Positions 1-8,710 are shown, numbered from the stretch's first letter. The stretch is DNA of 64,000 bases from Oscillospiraceae bacterium (GCA_017481565.1 JAFUOZ010000039.1:1-64000); one strand, 5' to 3'. The notes: generated from the letters alone by a model not told the origin. Program-made: numbers and translations.

Positions 1-33
1 CAAGGATCAGAAGATCTTTGAAAGCGGCGTAGC

Positions 34-67
34 TTACTTCAGGTAATATATTACTTCAAGTAATATA
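34..67. repeat. Two tandem copies of a 17-bp palindromic unit
   Basis: Two adjacent 17-bp units (34-50 and 51-67) read TTACTTCAGGTAATATA and TTACTTCAAGTAATATA, differing at one base. The second contains the palindrome TTACTT-C-AAGTAA. The unit lies at the window edge, just before a hairpin element, so what it belongs to cannot be seen. It could be a pair of protein-binding sites or a small degenerate repeat. Confidence 0.6.
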
Positions 68-70
68 TAA

Positions 71-150
71 GAAACCGCTGAAAATCGCTTCACGGCCATT
101 TCAGTAACGTTTTTTCAAGCGTCGGAAGCGATGCCTGTGGCTTTAATCAT
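71..150 (+). repeat. Dispersed hairpin element, copy A (decayed outer arms)
   Basis: This is one of three related elements in the window (others at 29364-29469 and 44943-45039). The left part reads GAAACCGCTGAAAATCG and the right part CGATGCCTGTGGCTTTAATC. The inner helix is ATCGCTTC (84-91) with GAAGCGAT (125-132), followed by a mini-hairpin GCC-TGT-GGC (133-141). The outer helix, strong in the other two copies, is mostly lost here. No coding potential is seen. Confidence 0.65.
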
Positions 151-162
151 AGTTTACATAAA

Positions 163-212
163 TAAAAAATCTGCGCAGAAGCATGTATATACAGCTTTTG
201 CGCAGATTTTAT
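163..212 (-). terminator. Intrinsic terminator after the PNPOx-fold gene
   Basis: AATCTGCGCA (168-177) pairs with TGCGCAGATT (199-208). On the minus strand it is followed by a T-run, which suits termination of the leftward operon ending at 213. T-rich sequence on the other side may make it bidirectional. Confidence 0.75.
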
Positions 213-692
213 TTATGCCTCGGTGACCTTTTTCCCGCAGATATGCTCGGGGATAAGCTTTATAGGCACGGTTTTATCCGCATAGTTTTTTATTTCCTTC
301 TGTATGTATTCATCGTCTGAGGTGAATTTGCGGCACAGCTTCTCTGTTATATCTATCACCTGTTCCATGTCGTCAATAAGTGTGGCTCTGCCGAAAACAA
401 CAACGCTTTTAACGATCAATATCCAGCTTTCCTCATTTACAGGAGTCCCTTTGTCATATATACAGAAGGATACCTTATCGCTTTTAAGTATCGCTTCCTC
501 TCGGTGACCTCCTCTGCCGCAGTGGAAATAGATCGCTCCGTCGTCCTCATTATAAAAATGGTTCATGGGTATACCGTATGGGTAGCTGTCATCTCCAATT
601 ACCGAAAGTACTCCCCTTTTTTCGTTTTTCAGCAGTCTGATACATTCATCTGTATCAAGCTGCCTGTTTTTTCTTGTAAGCTCTCTGAACAT
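213..692 (-). CDS. Pyridoxamine 5'-phosphate oxidase-fold (NimA-like) flavoprotein
   Basis: This 159-residue protein has the split-barrel flavin-binding pattern: an N-terminal LxxDECIRLL helix, then RGVLSVIGDDSYPYGIPMNH, then IYFHCGRGGHREEAI around residues 54-68. This is the layout of small NimA-like or PNPOx-like proteins that bind FMN (or heme in some relatives). Members reduce nitro compounds or other electron acceptors, but the substrate cannot be read from sequence. The start has a good site (AGGAG about 8 bases upstream) lying inside the end of the preceding patatin gene, only 5 bases away, so the two genes are probably one leftward operon. Length is normal for the family. Family assignment is firm; function is open. 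Confidence 0.85.
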   Translation of the reverse strand: MFRELTRKNRQLDTDECIRLLKNEKRGVLSVIGDDSYPYGIPMNHFYNEDDGAIYFHCGRGGHREEAILKSDKVSFCIYDKGTPVNEESWILIVKSVVVFGRATLIDDMEQVIDITEKLCRKFTSDDEYIQKEIKNYADKTVPIKLIPEHICGKKVTEA

Positions 693-697
693 GATTT

Positions 698-1903
698 TTA
701 CTCCTTTTTACAGCTCTGTTTCTGCTTATATTTCTGCAGTTCTCCCAGAAATTCTTCTATTTTAAAGGTATACATAATACAGCGTTTTTTTACCTTATCC
801 TTTTTACGATTACCCTTATGATCATACCTCTTTTCTGTTATTGTTTCAACGATACGATAATGATCCCACCGCTGCGCACCGATCAGATGCTGCTGCATAA
901 CCATATTATCAAGTCTTACAATATCAGACCAGAAATGTCTCTTGCCTTTTTTCATAACAGGGTGTCTGTGGTCTATATCTATTGAATATAAAAATTCTCT
1001 CAGCTGCTCCTGTGTGGTGAATTTTTCTTTGATGAGACTTTTCAGCTCCCTGTTGATTCTGTCATATTTATCAATAATTATAGCACAGTCATCATTTACA
1101 ATATTATAGCCATGCTCCTCAAAAAAGTTTTCAGCTTCATTCCTTCCGCGGCTCATAAGCGTCAATAGGTTTTTATTTCTGAATTTAAGCACTGAGCCAA
1201 GTCCAAGAGGCGGAACAAGAGATATGATATCGGCATCGGGAAATTCCTTTGACGCTGATATATGCCGCTTATGCTTCTTTATGTAAAATATCTTCTTTTT
1301 TCTGTATTTTCTGATTTTTTGTGTTTTCCGTATCTTTTCGGCGGAAAAGCTCTTATCAAGAGTAAGGATATATATTTCGTTGCAGCCACAGTCATATACA
1401 GGCTTTACGGGAGTATTGTAATACTCCCACCTTCCCGGATCCTTATACTTTTCACCGTCGATTTTTTCGGCTTTATATACAACTCTCATTGATGATGAAC
1501 CGAGCAGATAGCTTTTCATTGTTTCAACAGGCAAATCATTGATCCGCACATATTCTATCATTTTCACGGATTTGTTATAAACCGTAACATAAACATCGAT
1601 ACCGCAGTATTTAAGTCTTTCCAGAGGACATCTGTCCAGAATATCCCTGACACATTTCCTTGACAGAATACTATCCTTACCGGGTTTTATCATATCATTG
1701 AAATAAATATTCCGCCATGTATCAACCGCAAATTTTCTGTCTCCCAGGGCAAACAATACAGCATTAAGCGCACCTACCGACGTACCCGAAACGGCTCTGA
1801 CCTTATCCATTATACCGTAATGTTCAAGTGCTTCCCATTCACCGATCTGATAAGCACCTCTCGCAGCGCCTCCGCACAGTACCAAACCGATATTTTTTTC
1901 CAT
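698..1903 (-). CDS. Patatin-like phospholipase (RssA-type)
   Basis: The 401-residue protein opens with the oxyanion-hole motif GGAARGAYQIG and then the nucleophile elbow GTSVGALNA (Ser near residue 43). These two motifs define the patatin acyl-hydrolase fold with a Ser-Asp dyad. The usual DGG that carries the catalytic Asp appears as DPG, in KYKDPGRWEYYNTPV near residues 155-168, so the Asp is kept but the loop is altered. The C-terminal half, about 200 residues and rich in Lys and Arg, is not recognised. It is the first gene of a two-gene leftward operon with the PNPOx-fold protein and has its own promoter at 1970-1998. It likely acts on membrane lipids in the cytoplasm; the substrate is unknown. 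Confidence 0.85.
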   Translation of the reverse strand: MEKNIGLVLCGGAARGAYQIGEWEALEHYGIMDKVRAVSGTSVGALNAVLFALGDRKFAVDTWRNIYFNDMIKPGKDSILSRKCVRDILDRCPLERLKYCGIDVYVTVYNKSVKMIEYVRINDLPVETMKSYLLGSSSMRVVYKAEKIDGEKYKDPGRWEYYNTPVKPVYDCGCNEIYILTLDKSFSAEKIRKTQKIRKYRKKKIFYIKKHKRHISASKEFPDADIISLVPPLGLGSVLKFRNKNLLTLMSRGRNEAENFFEEHGYNIVNDDCAIIIDKYDRINRELKSLIKEKFTTQEQLREFLYSIDIDHRHPVMKKGKRHFWSDIVRLDNMVMQQHLIGAQRWDHYRIVETITEKRYDHKGNRKKDKVKKRCIMYTFKIEEFLGELQKYKQKQSCKKE

Positions 1904-1969
1904 AAATAAGCCACCGCCTTACTGTAACTGTAATTCTTATTGATCCTAAACAGCTTTTTATTCAGTTTT

Positions 1970-1998
1970 ATTATACCACATAATTTGCTGAAAATCAA
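1970..1998 (-). promoter_or_regulatory. Sigma-A promoter for the patatin operon
   Basis: On the minus strand TTGATT (1993-1998) and TATAAT (1970-1975) are separated by 17 bases, about 70 bases upstream of the patatin start. Confidence 0.65.
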
Positions 1999-2088
1999 CA
2001 AAATATGTGGTTTTTCCTGTGATATATTATGCATAACGGATAATTCGCAAACATTCCCCATTATTTCCGATTATTCAAAAATAATTAA

Positions 2089-2117
2089 TTGTAATATGTT
2101 GAAAAATGTGTTATAAT
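2089..2117 (+). promoter_or_regulatory. Sigma-A promoter for the ABC-F gene
   Basis: TTGTAA (2089-2094), a 17-base spacer and TATAAT (2112-2117) lie about 40 bases before the TTG start codon. Confidence 0.65.
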
Positions 2118-2157
2118 ACAATTTATATGTAAAATTCAACAGAAAAGGAAGATAGAA

Positions 2158-3765
2158 TTGATCACAGTTTCAAATGTCAGTCTCAACTTCGGAGGACAGC
2201 TTCTGTTCAAGGACGTTGAGCTTAAATTCAACAACGGCAACTGCTATGGCGTTATCGGTGCAAACGGTGCAGGCAAATCCACTTTCCTGCGTATTCTATG
2301 CGGCGAGCTGGAGCCTTCAACGGGAGAGGTGGTCATCTCTGAAGGTCAGCGTATGTCCGTTTTAAAGCAGGACCACTTTGCTTATGATGAATATACAGTA
2401 CTTGATACCGTAATCATGGGTAATATGCGCCTTTATCAGATCATGCAGGAAAAGGACGCTCTTTATGCAAAGGAGGACTTTTCCGAGGAGGACGGCGTAA
2501 AGGCAAGCGAGCTGGAGGCTGAATTTGCCGAGCTTAACGGCTGGGAGGCTGAATCTGACGCTTCAAAGCTCATTCAGGGTCTGGGTCTTTCGGAGGATAT
2601 CCTCTATACTCAGATGTCTGCTCTGGCAGGCAATGAAAAGGTCAAGGTACTTCTTGCACAGGCACTTTTCGGAAACCCCGATATTATACTTCTGGACGAG
2701 CCTACAAACCACCTGGATATTGACGCTGTACGCTGGCTGGAGGACTTCCTGGCAGAATATTTCGGTACGGTCATCGTGGTATCTCATGACCGTCACTTCC
2801 TCAATAACGTATGTACTCACATTGTGGATATCGACTATACAAAGATAAAAATGTATGTGGGCAACTATGAATTCTGGTTCGAGTCAAGTCAGCTTATCCA
2901 GCGCATGATCAAGCAGCAGAACAAAAAGAACGAGGAAAAGATCAAGGAGCTTAAAAGCTTTATCGAACGTTTCTCAGCAAACAAATCCAAGTCAAGACAG
3001 GCTACCTCAAGAAGAAAGCTTCTTGAAAAGATATCTGTTGAGGAAATGCCTGCTTCAAGCAGAAAATATCCATACATCGGTTTCACAATGGACAGAGAAG
3101 TGGGAAAGGATATTCTCCGTGTGGACAGCCTTTCCAAGACTGTTGAGGGTGCGGAGCTTAAAAACATCAGCTTTACCGTATCAAAGGGTGACAAGATCGC
3201 TTTTGTAGGCGATGAACAGAAGATAACTCTTCTTTTCAGGCTTCTTGCGGAAGAGCTTGAACCTGACAGCGGATCGGTAAACTGGGGCGTTTCCACTTCA
3301 AGATCATATTTTCCCAAGGACAGCTCGGAGCTTTTCAATGACTGCGAATTATCTATCCTTGACTGGATAAGACAGTATTCAAACGATGTTACAGAAACTT
3401 ACCTGAGAGGATTCTTAGGCAGAATGTTATTCTCGGGAGATGAGATATACAAGCCTGTAAATGTGCTTTCGGGCGGTGAAAAGGTACGCTGTATGTTCTC
3501 CAGAATGATGCTTTTCGGTTCAAATGTACTTATGCTGGATCACCCTACAAATCATCTTGACCTTGAATCTATCACAGCCGTAAATAACGGTCTTTCCGAC
3601 TTCAAGAGCAATGTTCTCTTTGCATCTCATGACTATGAGATAGTTCAGACCGTTGCAAACCGCATTATTGAGCTTACAGATGAGGGTATCATTGACCGTC
3701 CCGGCACCTATGAGGACTTTATCGAATACCGCAGAAGTGCCGGCATGCCCTCGCTTACTTTATAA
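2158..3765 (+). CDS. ABC-F family ATPase with a degenerate second ATP site
   Basis: The 535-residue soluble protein has two ABC domains and no membrane segment, the layout of ABC-F proteins that act on the ribosome. It starts at TTG with AAGGAA about 8 bases upstream. Domain 1 has Walker A GANGAGKST (near 36-44) and Walker B IILLDEPTNHLD, but its signature is LAGNE in place of LSGGE. Domain 2 has a normal signature LSGGEK, but its Walker A region reads VGDEQKITLL with no GK[ST], and its Walker B is LMLDHPTNHLD with His for the catalytic Glu. The two sites therefore look unequal. A charged linker runs between the domains. It resembles the YbiT/Uup branch; a role in rescuing stalled ribosomes or in antibiotic tolerance is inference. 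Confidence 0.88.
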   Translation: MITVSNVSLNFGGQLLFKDVELKFNNGNCYGVIGANGAGKSTFLRILCGELEPSTGEVVISEGQRMSVLKQDHFAYDEYTVLDTVIMGNMRLYQIMQEKDALYAKEDFSEEDGVKASELEAEFAELNGWEAESDASKLIQGLGLSEDILYTQMSALAGNEKVKVLLAQALFGNPDIILLDEPTNHLDIDAVRWLEDFLAEYFGTVIVVSHDRHFLNNVCTHIVDIDYTKIKMYVGNYEFWFESSQLIQRMIKQQNKKNEEKIKELKSFIERFSANKSKSRQATSRRKLLEKISVEEMPASSRKYPYIGFTMDREVGKDILRVDSLSKTVEGAELKNISFTVSKGDKIAFVGDEQKITLLFRLLAEELEPDSGSVNWGVSTSRSYFPKDSSELFNDCELSILDWIRQYSNDVTETYLRGFLGRMLFSGDEIYKPVNVLSGGEKVRCMFSRMMLFGSNVLMLDHPTNHLDLESITAVNNGLSDFKSNVLFASHDYEIVQTVANRIIELTDEGIIDRPGTYEDFIEYRRSAGMPSLTL

Positions 3766-3784
3766 TTTTACGGGAGGAAATATT

Positions 3785-4747
3785 ATGGCAAGTATATTGA
3801 CCTATGTATTTTTAGTTCTTGGACTTGTTCTTCTTGTAAAGGGAGCGGATTTCTTTGTTGACGGAAGCTCCTCTATCGCCCAGAAGCTTAAAGTCCCCTC
3901 ACTTATCATCGGACTTACCATCGTAGCTTTCGGAACAAGCTCACCTGAAGCGGCAGTAAGTATCATTGCCGCTACCAACGGACAGAACAGCATTGCTTTA
4001 GGCAACGTTGTAGGCTCAAATCTTTTCAATCTGCTTGCAGTTATCGGAATATGTGCGATCATCAAGCCCATTCAGATAGAAAAATCAATTATCGCAAAGG
4101 AATATCCCTTCTCAATGCTTGCAACAGCAGCACTTGTTGTAATGTCTGTGGACTTTTATCTTAATGAGGGAGATACAAACCTGCTTTCACGTTCTGACGG
4201 AATACTGCTACTGCTTTTCTTCGGAGTATTTCTTTATTCTGTGCTTTCCTCCGCTCTTGTATCTATTAAAAATGCGCCCGCTGAAACCGTTACTCCGAAA
4301 TACACCATGGGTAAGGCTGTGCTTTTCTCTCTTGGAGGACTTGCAGCTATCATCTTCGGCGGTGATCTGGTCGTTGATTCAGCAACTGCTATCGCTCTTT
4401 CCTTCGGTATCAGTGAAACTCTTGTAGGACTTACAATAGTTGCTGTGGGAACATCTCTTCCTGAGCTTGTTACAAGCATCGTTGCAGCTAAAAAGGGCGA
4501 AAGCGATATGGCTGTGGGAAATGTTGTAGGCTCCAACATCTTCAACATTCTCTTTGTTCTTGCAGCCTCCTCTGCTATCAGTCCTATCGGCGTAAATCAG
4601 GAAAACATCATGGACCTTATAATTCTTGCGGCAGTAACTATTCTTGTATATATCTTCTGTATCACAAACAGAAAGGTATCCCGTGCCGAAGGTATCATAA
4701 TGACACTTCTTTATGCAGCTTATATGGTTTATATTATTATGAGATAA
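3785..4747 (+). CDS. Calcium/sodium antiporter (CaCA family)
   Basis: This 320-residue membrane protein has about ten hydrophobic segments in two inverted halves. Each half carries the alpha-repeat motif of cation/Ca2+ exchangers: VGLTIVAFGTSSPEAAVSI-like sequence in the first, and VGLTIVAVGTSLPELVTSI in the second, each followed by a GNVVGSNIFN-type stretch. The Glu in each motif (SSPE, SLPE) is a known ion ligand. The start at 3785 has GGGAGGAAA seven bases upstream. It follows the ABC-F gene by 19 bases and probably shares its transcript, then ends at a terminator. Likely role: export of Ca2+ in exchange for Na+ or H+ across the cell membrane. Confidence 0.9.
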   Translation: MASILTYVFLVLGLVLLVKGADFFVDGSSSIAQKLKVPSLIIGLTIVAFGTSSPEAAVSIIAATNGQNSIALGNVVGSNLFNLLAVIGICAIIKPIQIEKSIIAKEYPFSMLATAALVVMSVDFYLNEGDTNLLSRSDGILLLLFFGVFLYSVLSSALVSIKNAPAETVTPKYTMGKAVLFSLGGLAAIIFGGDLVVDSATAIALSFGISETLVGLTIVAVGTSLPELVTSIVAAKKGESDMAVGNVVGSNIFNILFVLAASSAISPIGVNQENIMDLIILAAVTILVYIFCITNRKVSRAEGIIMTLLYAAYMVYIIMR

Positions 4748-4754
4748 TCATATC

Positions 4755-4804
4755 ATTTAAAATACCGTACAAGGCGTATACAATATGCTTTGCACGGTAT
4801 TTTT
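4755..4804 (+). terminator. Intrinsic terminator after the antiporter
   Basis: AATACCGT pairs with ACGGTATT, with inner pairs GCGTA/TATGC, followed by a T-run. Confidence 0.75.
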
Positions 4805-4882
4805 ATACATAAATCATTTACAAAATATACCCATAAATATGATACTCCTATATCGTATAATTTTATAAAGGAGAGATGACTT

Positions 4883-6175
4883 ATGAAAAAATACATATTT
4901 TCACTTATTATACCCTTATTACTTACCGCCTGCTCCGATAACGTGGGACAGACCGAGCCTGTCACAGATGAAATAATTGCAGATATCCCCACAATGACTG
5001 CTCCCCTGCTTATAAACGAGGAAGATACATACTCCAAAATAACGGAAGAAACAGCCGCTTCTTCCACACCCGAGGAAGATATATACTCCGAAACAACGGA
5101 AGAAACAGCCGCTTCTTCCACACCCGAGGAAGATATATACTCCGAAACAACGGAAGAAACAGCCGATCCTTCCATACCCGAGACGGATATATCCTCCGAA
5201 AAAGCCCGCTTCGGAGTAGTAAAAACAAGCAATTACTTTGATGAATTTTATGCATATGACCACCGCTACCTGATACGCTCGCAAAAGGAGCTTGACCTTT
5301 TTCATGAGTATATGAAAGAGAATGTCATAACCGAAGCTGTTGATTTTGAAAACTATTCAGTTGCGGTAATACCCATTCAGTCGGGTTCGGGAAGCTATAA
5401 ATATTACTGTAACGGTGCCGATATCGGTGACGGCACACTTTCTCTTTCCTACGGCTGCGAGAATATCGACGAAAGCATGGAGCTTACCTGCGATTTGGCT
5501 ATGTACTACCCTTACGGAATTATTCCCAACTCAATGCTTGCTTCGGAAAGCTACGAAGGCTGGATATCTCCCTCAGAAGCCGATATCACTGTATATACCA
5601 TGCAGGATATTCGCTGTGAAAAAGAGTATTCCCCCGAGGATATAACCGCTGCTGCCGAAATTTTCGGAAAATACGGTGCAGGTCAGGTCACCTGTGTGTT
5701 CAGCTGCCGTACAGATGAAAAGCCTACACTTATGGTAAGCGGATATTTAAGCGATACCAACTCCGCAAAAGCACTTTTGAATGATATGACCGCTCTGGGA
5801 TTTCAGGTATATAGCTTTGATACTACCGTTCCACCCCGTAAATTCCGCAATGACACTCCCGATATTCTTCTTTCCTTGTCCTCCGATACAGGTGCCTCCG
5901 CAAGCATATCGGCAGACTGGTTTACCTCCGAAAGCTTTGAAATATCTCAGTATGAGGACTTTATCGCCTTTGCCGAAAATTTCGGCGGAGAAACTACAGA
6001 CTGTCTCACAGAGGACCCGCAAAGCGAATATTTTCAGCCTATGTACAGCAGAGAATGGCGCTTTTACCCCGAAACTACCGATGAAATAACCGATATGATA
6101 AATGAATTTCTGACACTTCCCGACAGAACAGGCTTTTATAATGCACATATCACATTTTCATATTATGCAGATTAA
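4883..6175 (+). CDS. Secreted lipoprotein with three tandem repeats and an unknown domain
   Basis: The 430-residue protein begins with a lipoprotein signal (hydrophobic run, then LLLTACSDN; lipid Cys near residue 17). Residues about 46-105 are three 18-residue repeats of EEDIYSETTEETAASSTP type, a Thr/Ser/Glu-rich linker that likely lifts the rest off the membrane. The rest has no motif I recognise. One stretch, around ENYSVAVIPIQSGSGSYKYY followed by a DGTLSLSY strand, resembles a part of the lipoprotein at 9008-9964, so the two are probably paralogues. RBS AAAGGAGAG lies before the ATG. It forms a single-gene unit between terminators at 4755-4804 and 6194-6227. Function unknown; it acts outside the cell. 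Confidence 0.8.
   Translation: MKKYIFSLIIPLLLTACSDNVGQTEPVTDEIIADIPTMTAPLLINEEDTYSKITEETAASSTPEEDIYSETTEETAASSTPEEDIYSETTEETADPSIPETDISSEKARFGVVKTSNYFDEFYAYDHRYLIRSQKELDLFHEYMKENVITEAVDFENYSVAVIPIQSGSGSYKYYCNGADIGDGTLSLSYGCENIDESMELTCDLAMYYPYGIIPNSMLASESYEGWISPSEADITVYTMQDIRCEKEYSPEDITAAAEIFGKYGAGQVTCVFSCRTDEKPTLMVSGYLSDTNSAKALLNDMTALGFQVYSFDTTVPPRKFRNDTPDILLSLSSDTGASASISADWFTSESFEISQYEDFIAFAENFGGETTDCLTEDPQSEYFQPMYSREWRFYPETTDEITDMINEFLTLPDRTGFYNAHITFSYYAD
5018..5179 (+). repeat. Three 54-bp in-frame tandem repeats inside the lipoprotein gene
   Basis: Copies at 5018-5071, 5072-5125 and 5126-5179 each encode 18 residues. Copies 2 and 3 are nearly identical, copy 1 differs at a few bases, and a decayed fourth start (GAGACGGATATATCC) follows. 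Copy number could vary between strains by slippage. Confidence 0.9.
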
Positions 6176-6193
6176 ATCATCATTGCAAATGAT

Positions 6194-6227
6194 AAGACCG
6201 TCCGTGAATATCACAGGCGGTCTTTTT
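6194..6227 (+). terminator. Intrinsic terminator after the repeat lipoprotein
   Basis: AAGACCGTCCGTGA pairs with TCACAGGCGGTCTT with one mismatch, and TTTTT follows. Confidence 0.8.
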
Positions 6228-6245
6228 GTTAGCACTAACTATTTC

Positions 6246-6503
6246 TTATAAATTTTCCTCAAAAAAAGCCTTAATAGCGGAAAAAGCTTCTTCACAGTCC
6301 TCGCCTTCAACGGTGACAGTGACCGTTTCTCCGCATTTTACGCCCATGCCCATTACAGCCATAAGACGCTTGCAGGAAACAGATTTTCCGTTACAGCTAA
6401 GTGTTATCTCGCTTGAAAAGGTCTTTGCTGCTTTTACCAACAGACCTGCAGGTCTTGCATGAAGCCCCATATCATCACTAATTGTATAATCAAAGGTATT
6501 CAT
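6246..6503 (-). CDS. ptsH: HPr phosphocarrier protein, lacking the regulatory Ser46
   Basis: The 85-residue protein carries the HPr active site DDMGLHARPAGLLVKAA with the phospho-accepting His near residue 15. It relays phosphate from enzyme I to sugar-specific EIIA in the PTS. The regulatory site, KSIMGVM in B. subtilis with Ser46, reads KRLMAVM here, so the serine phosphorylated by HPr kinase is replaced by Arg. It would still suit PTS phosphotransfer but not the HPr(Ser-P)/CcpA type of catabolite repression. A longer reading frame exists upstream, but the start at 6503 has a perfect site (GTAGGAGGTG). The gene stands alone with its own promoter and no ptsI in view. Confidence 0.92.
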   Translation of the reverse strand: MNTFDYTISDDMGLHARPAGLLVKAAKTFSSEITLSCNGKSVSCKRLMAVMGMGVKCGETVTVTVEGEDCEEAFSAIKAFFEENL

Positions 6504-6555
6504 AACAGCACCTCCTACTATAAACACATCATCATTTCCTTTTTCTTCTATTACA

Positions 6556-6584
6556 ATTATAACATATTCTTTCAATATTGTCAA
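6556..6584 (-). promoter_or_regulatory. Sigma-A promoter for the HPr gene
   Basis: On the minus strand TTGACA (6579-6584), a 17-base spacer and TATAAT (6556-6561) are a full consensus match, about 55 bases before the start. Confidence 0.85.
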
Positions 6585-6671
6585 CTGTTTTTTGAACCCT
6601 TTCAACAAAAATATACATGAAAAGTACCGTTTTGTAATAATTATACAAATTGTTAAATGTAGATAAAGCAC

Positions 6672-6700
6672 TTGAAAAAATCACTGAAAAGGTATATAAT
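6672..6700 (+). promoter_or_regulatory. Sigma-A promoter for the EAL-domain gene
   Basis: TTGAAA (6672-6677), a 17-base spacer and TATAAT (6695-6700). Transcription would start near 6707, so the in-frame codon at 6650 cannot be used and 6782 is the start. Confidence 0.75.
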
Positions 6701-6781
6701 GAATTTAAGCGATTTTTATACGAAAATATATGCTTGATTTATATATGGCGCATATATTTTTTATGGAGATGTTTTACATAT

Positions 6782-8707
6782 ATGATAGATTATATTTATG
6801 AATTTGAAATAGCCGCCTGCGGTGTATATGCTATACTTCTGGTGCTTTATTTCTTAAGGCCAAACTATCCGTCGACCACCAACAAGCTTTATATTGCACT
6901 TGTTATAGTTGACCTGGCAGCTGCTGTACTGGACCTTATCACAGTCTATACCATAAGAAATCCCCATGAGGTTCCTTTGTGGTTCAACTGGGCTGCAAAT
7001 ATGGCGTACCTATGGGTCTTTAACGGGTGCGCGATCCTGTTCAGCGTGTACATCATCTACATAACCAAGCAGAACAATATCCCCAAGGGCGACAGGGTGA
7101 TGTGCATTATCCTGCTTGCTATCGACAGTCTGCTTATATTTACAACTCCCTTTACAAAGCTTATTTTCTACTTTGACGAAAACGGTACATACACTCACGG
7201 AAATGGCTTTATTATTCTTTATATCATCTCATATTCACTGCTTCTGTATGTGCTTGCGCTGTTTATCATCTACAGACGAAAGCTCAATAAATATCAGGTA
7301 GTCGCCATCAGTGCATTCAATATCACTATGGTAATGGCGATAATCATTCAGTTTATCAATAAAGCAATTCTTATTCAGGGCTTTGTAAGCTCGCTTTATC
7401 TGGTTATCATCTATGTATCGCTGCAGAATCCCGATGATTATATGGATAAGCATACGCTCTGTTTCAATCACAGCTCATTCTATGAGACGCTTGAAAAGCA
7501 TATTACAAGAGAAACCCCCTTTTCGCTTGTTGCATTTACCATTGATGATTTCAGATACATCAACCGTATTTTAGGCTCACGCACGGGAAATAATCTTATA
7601 GATGATATCGCTCTTTATCTTCAGGAACGCTTCGGCGCAAGAAAGGTATATCATCTTATCGGCTGTAAATTCGCAATAATGCTGGACGGAAACGGCGAAA
7701 GCGAACAGTCGGTCATCTCCGCAATAAAGGATCATTTTGCAGAGGCTATAACCATTGACGGCTCTGAGATACTTCTTACTCCATGTATCTGTGCGGTGCA
7801 TTATCCCGATTTTGCAAGCACTCCCGAGGATATAACCGATTCTATCGACTTTACTCTCAACGAGATATCACGCAGTCATTCAAGCGACGCTCTGACCGTA
7901 TCGGGTACAGCCATGGAGATAAAGCACCGTGAAACAAAGGTTATCCATGCCATAAAGAATGCTATCAGAAACAACAGCTTTATGGTATATTATCAGCCCA
8001 TATACGATACTGCAAATCAATGCTTCAATTCTGCCGAGGCACTTATCCGTCTTTCCGATGAGGAGCTTGGATTTATCCGTCCCGATGAATTTATCCCTCT
8101 TGCCGAGAAAAACGGTATGATCGTTGAGATAGGTGAGATCGTTTTCCGAAAGGTATGCCGATTTATCAGCGAGCATGATACAGACAAGCTGGGTATTTCA
8201 TATATTGAGGTCAATCTGTCGGTAATACAGTGTATGCAGGATAATCTTGCACAGCGTCTTGAGGATATCATGACCGAATACAAGGTAGCACCCAAAAAGA
8301 TCAATTTCGAGATAACCGAAACATCAGCATCCGATAATGACGCAGCCTTAAGGCGCAATATGGACAGGCTTATCGAAGTCGGCTCTGCCTTTTCAATGGA
8401 CGATTACGGTACAGGCTTTTCAACGGCAAACTACCTTATCCACCTGCCTGTAAGCATCGTCAAGATAGACAAAAGTATTCTCTGGCCTGCCATGAAGGAC
8501 GATAATGCAATGGTCATTCTCCGTCATACCGTTGCTATGGTCAAGAACCTTAACAAGCAGATAGTTGTTGAGGGTATTGAGGATATCAACATGGCAAATG
8601 TTCTTATTGAAATGGGCTGTGATTTTCTTCAGGGATATTATTATTCCAAGCCCGTTGCGGAAAAGGAATATGTTGAATTCCTTGAAAGCATGAATGTGAA
8701 AGCATAA
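6782..8707 (+). CDS. Membrane-bound EAL-domain c-di-GMP phosphodiesterase with degenerate GGDEF
   Basis: The 641-residue protein has about seven membrane helices (residues 1-215), a GGDEF-like domain (about 225-365) and an EAL domain (about 385-635). The GGDEF signature is replaced by IGCKF, so diguanylate cyclase activity is unlikely. The EAL domain keeps the residues needed to hydrolyse c-di-GMP: EAL itself in SAEALIRL, Asn in EVNLS, Glu in FEITET, the Asp pair in DDYGTGFS, Lys in VKIDKSI, Glu in VVEGIED and Gln in LQGYYYSKP. The membrane half may sense a small ligand or the membrane state. A weakly spaced GGAG lies 13 bases before the start. It is a single-gene unit with its own promoter and terminator. 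Confidence 0.88.
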   Translation: MIDYIYEFEIAACGVYAILLVLYFLRPNYPSTTNKLYIALVIVDLAAAVLDLITVYTIRNPHEVPLWFNWAANMAYLWVFNGCAILFSVYIIYITKQNNIPKGDRVMCIILLAIDSLLIFTTPFTKLIFYFDENGTYTHGNGFIILYIISYSLLLYVLALFIIYRRKLNKYQVVAISAFNITMVMAIIIQFINKAILIQGFVSSLYLVIIYVSLQNPDDYMDKHTLCFNHSSFYETLEKHITRETPFSLVAFTIDDFRYINRILGSRTGNNLIDDIALYLQERFGARKVYHLIGCKFAIMLDGNGESEQSVISAIKDHFAEAITIDGSEILLTPCICAVHYPDFASTPEDITDSIDFTLNEISRSHSSDALTVSGTAMEIKHRETKVIHAIKNAIRNNSFMVYYQPIYDTANQCFNSAEALIRLSDEELGFIRPDEFIPLAEKNGMIVEIGEIVFRKVCRFISEHDTDKLGISYIEVNLSVIQCMQDNLAQRLEDIMTEYKVAPKKINFEITETSASDNDAALRRNMDRLIEVGSAFSMDDYGTGFSTANYLIHLPVSIVKIDKSILWPAMKDDNAMVILRHTVAMVKNLNKQIVVEGIEDINMANVLIEMGCDFLQGYYYSKPVAEKEYVEFLESMNVKA

Positions 8708-8710
8708 AAA

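Noticed and set aside
1810..2061. An 83-codon frame overlapping the patatin gene start on the minus strand
   Set aside because: No ribosome site, and it begins upstream of the better-supported promoter at 1970-1998; the patatin frame explains the region.
4753..5305. Minus-strand frames rich in repeated Ser/Val or Cys/Phe residues
   Set aside because: They are antisense shadows of the tandem repeats in the lipoprotein gene 4883-6175.
6228..6239. GTTAG-CA-CTAAC palindrome near the HPr gene end
   Set aside because: The arms match the feo operators but the spacing is 2 bases, not 6, and it lies between gene ends, so it is probably chance.
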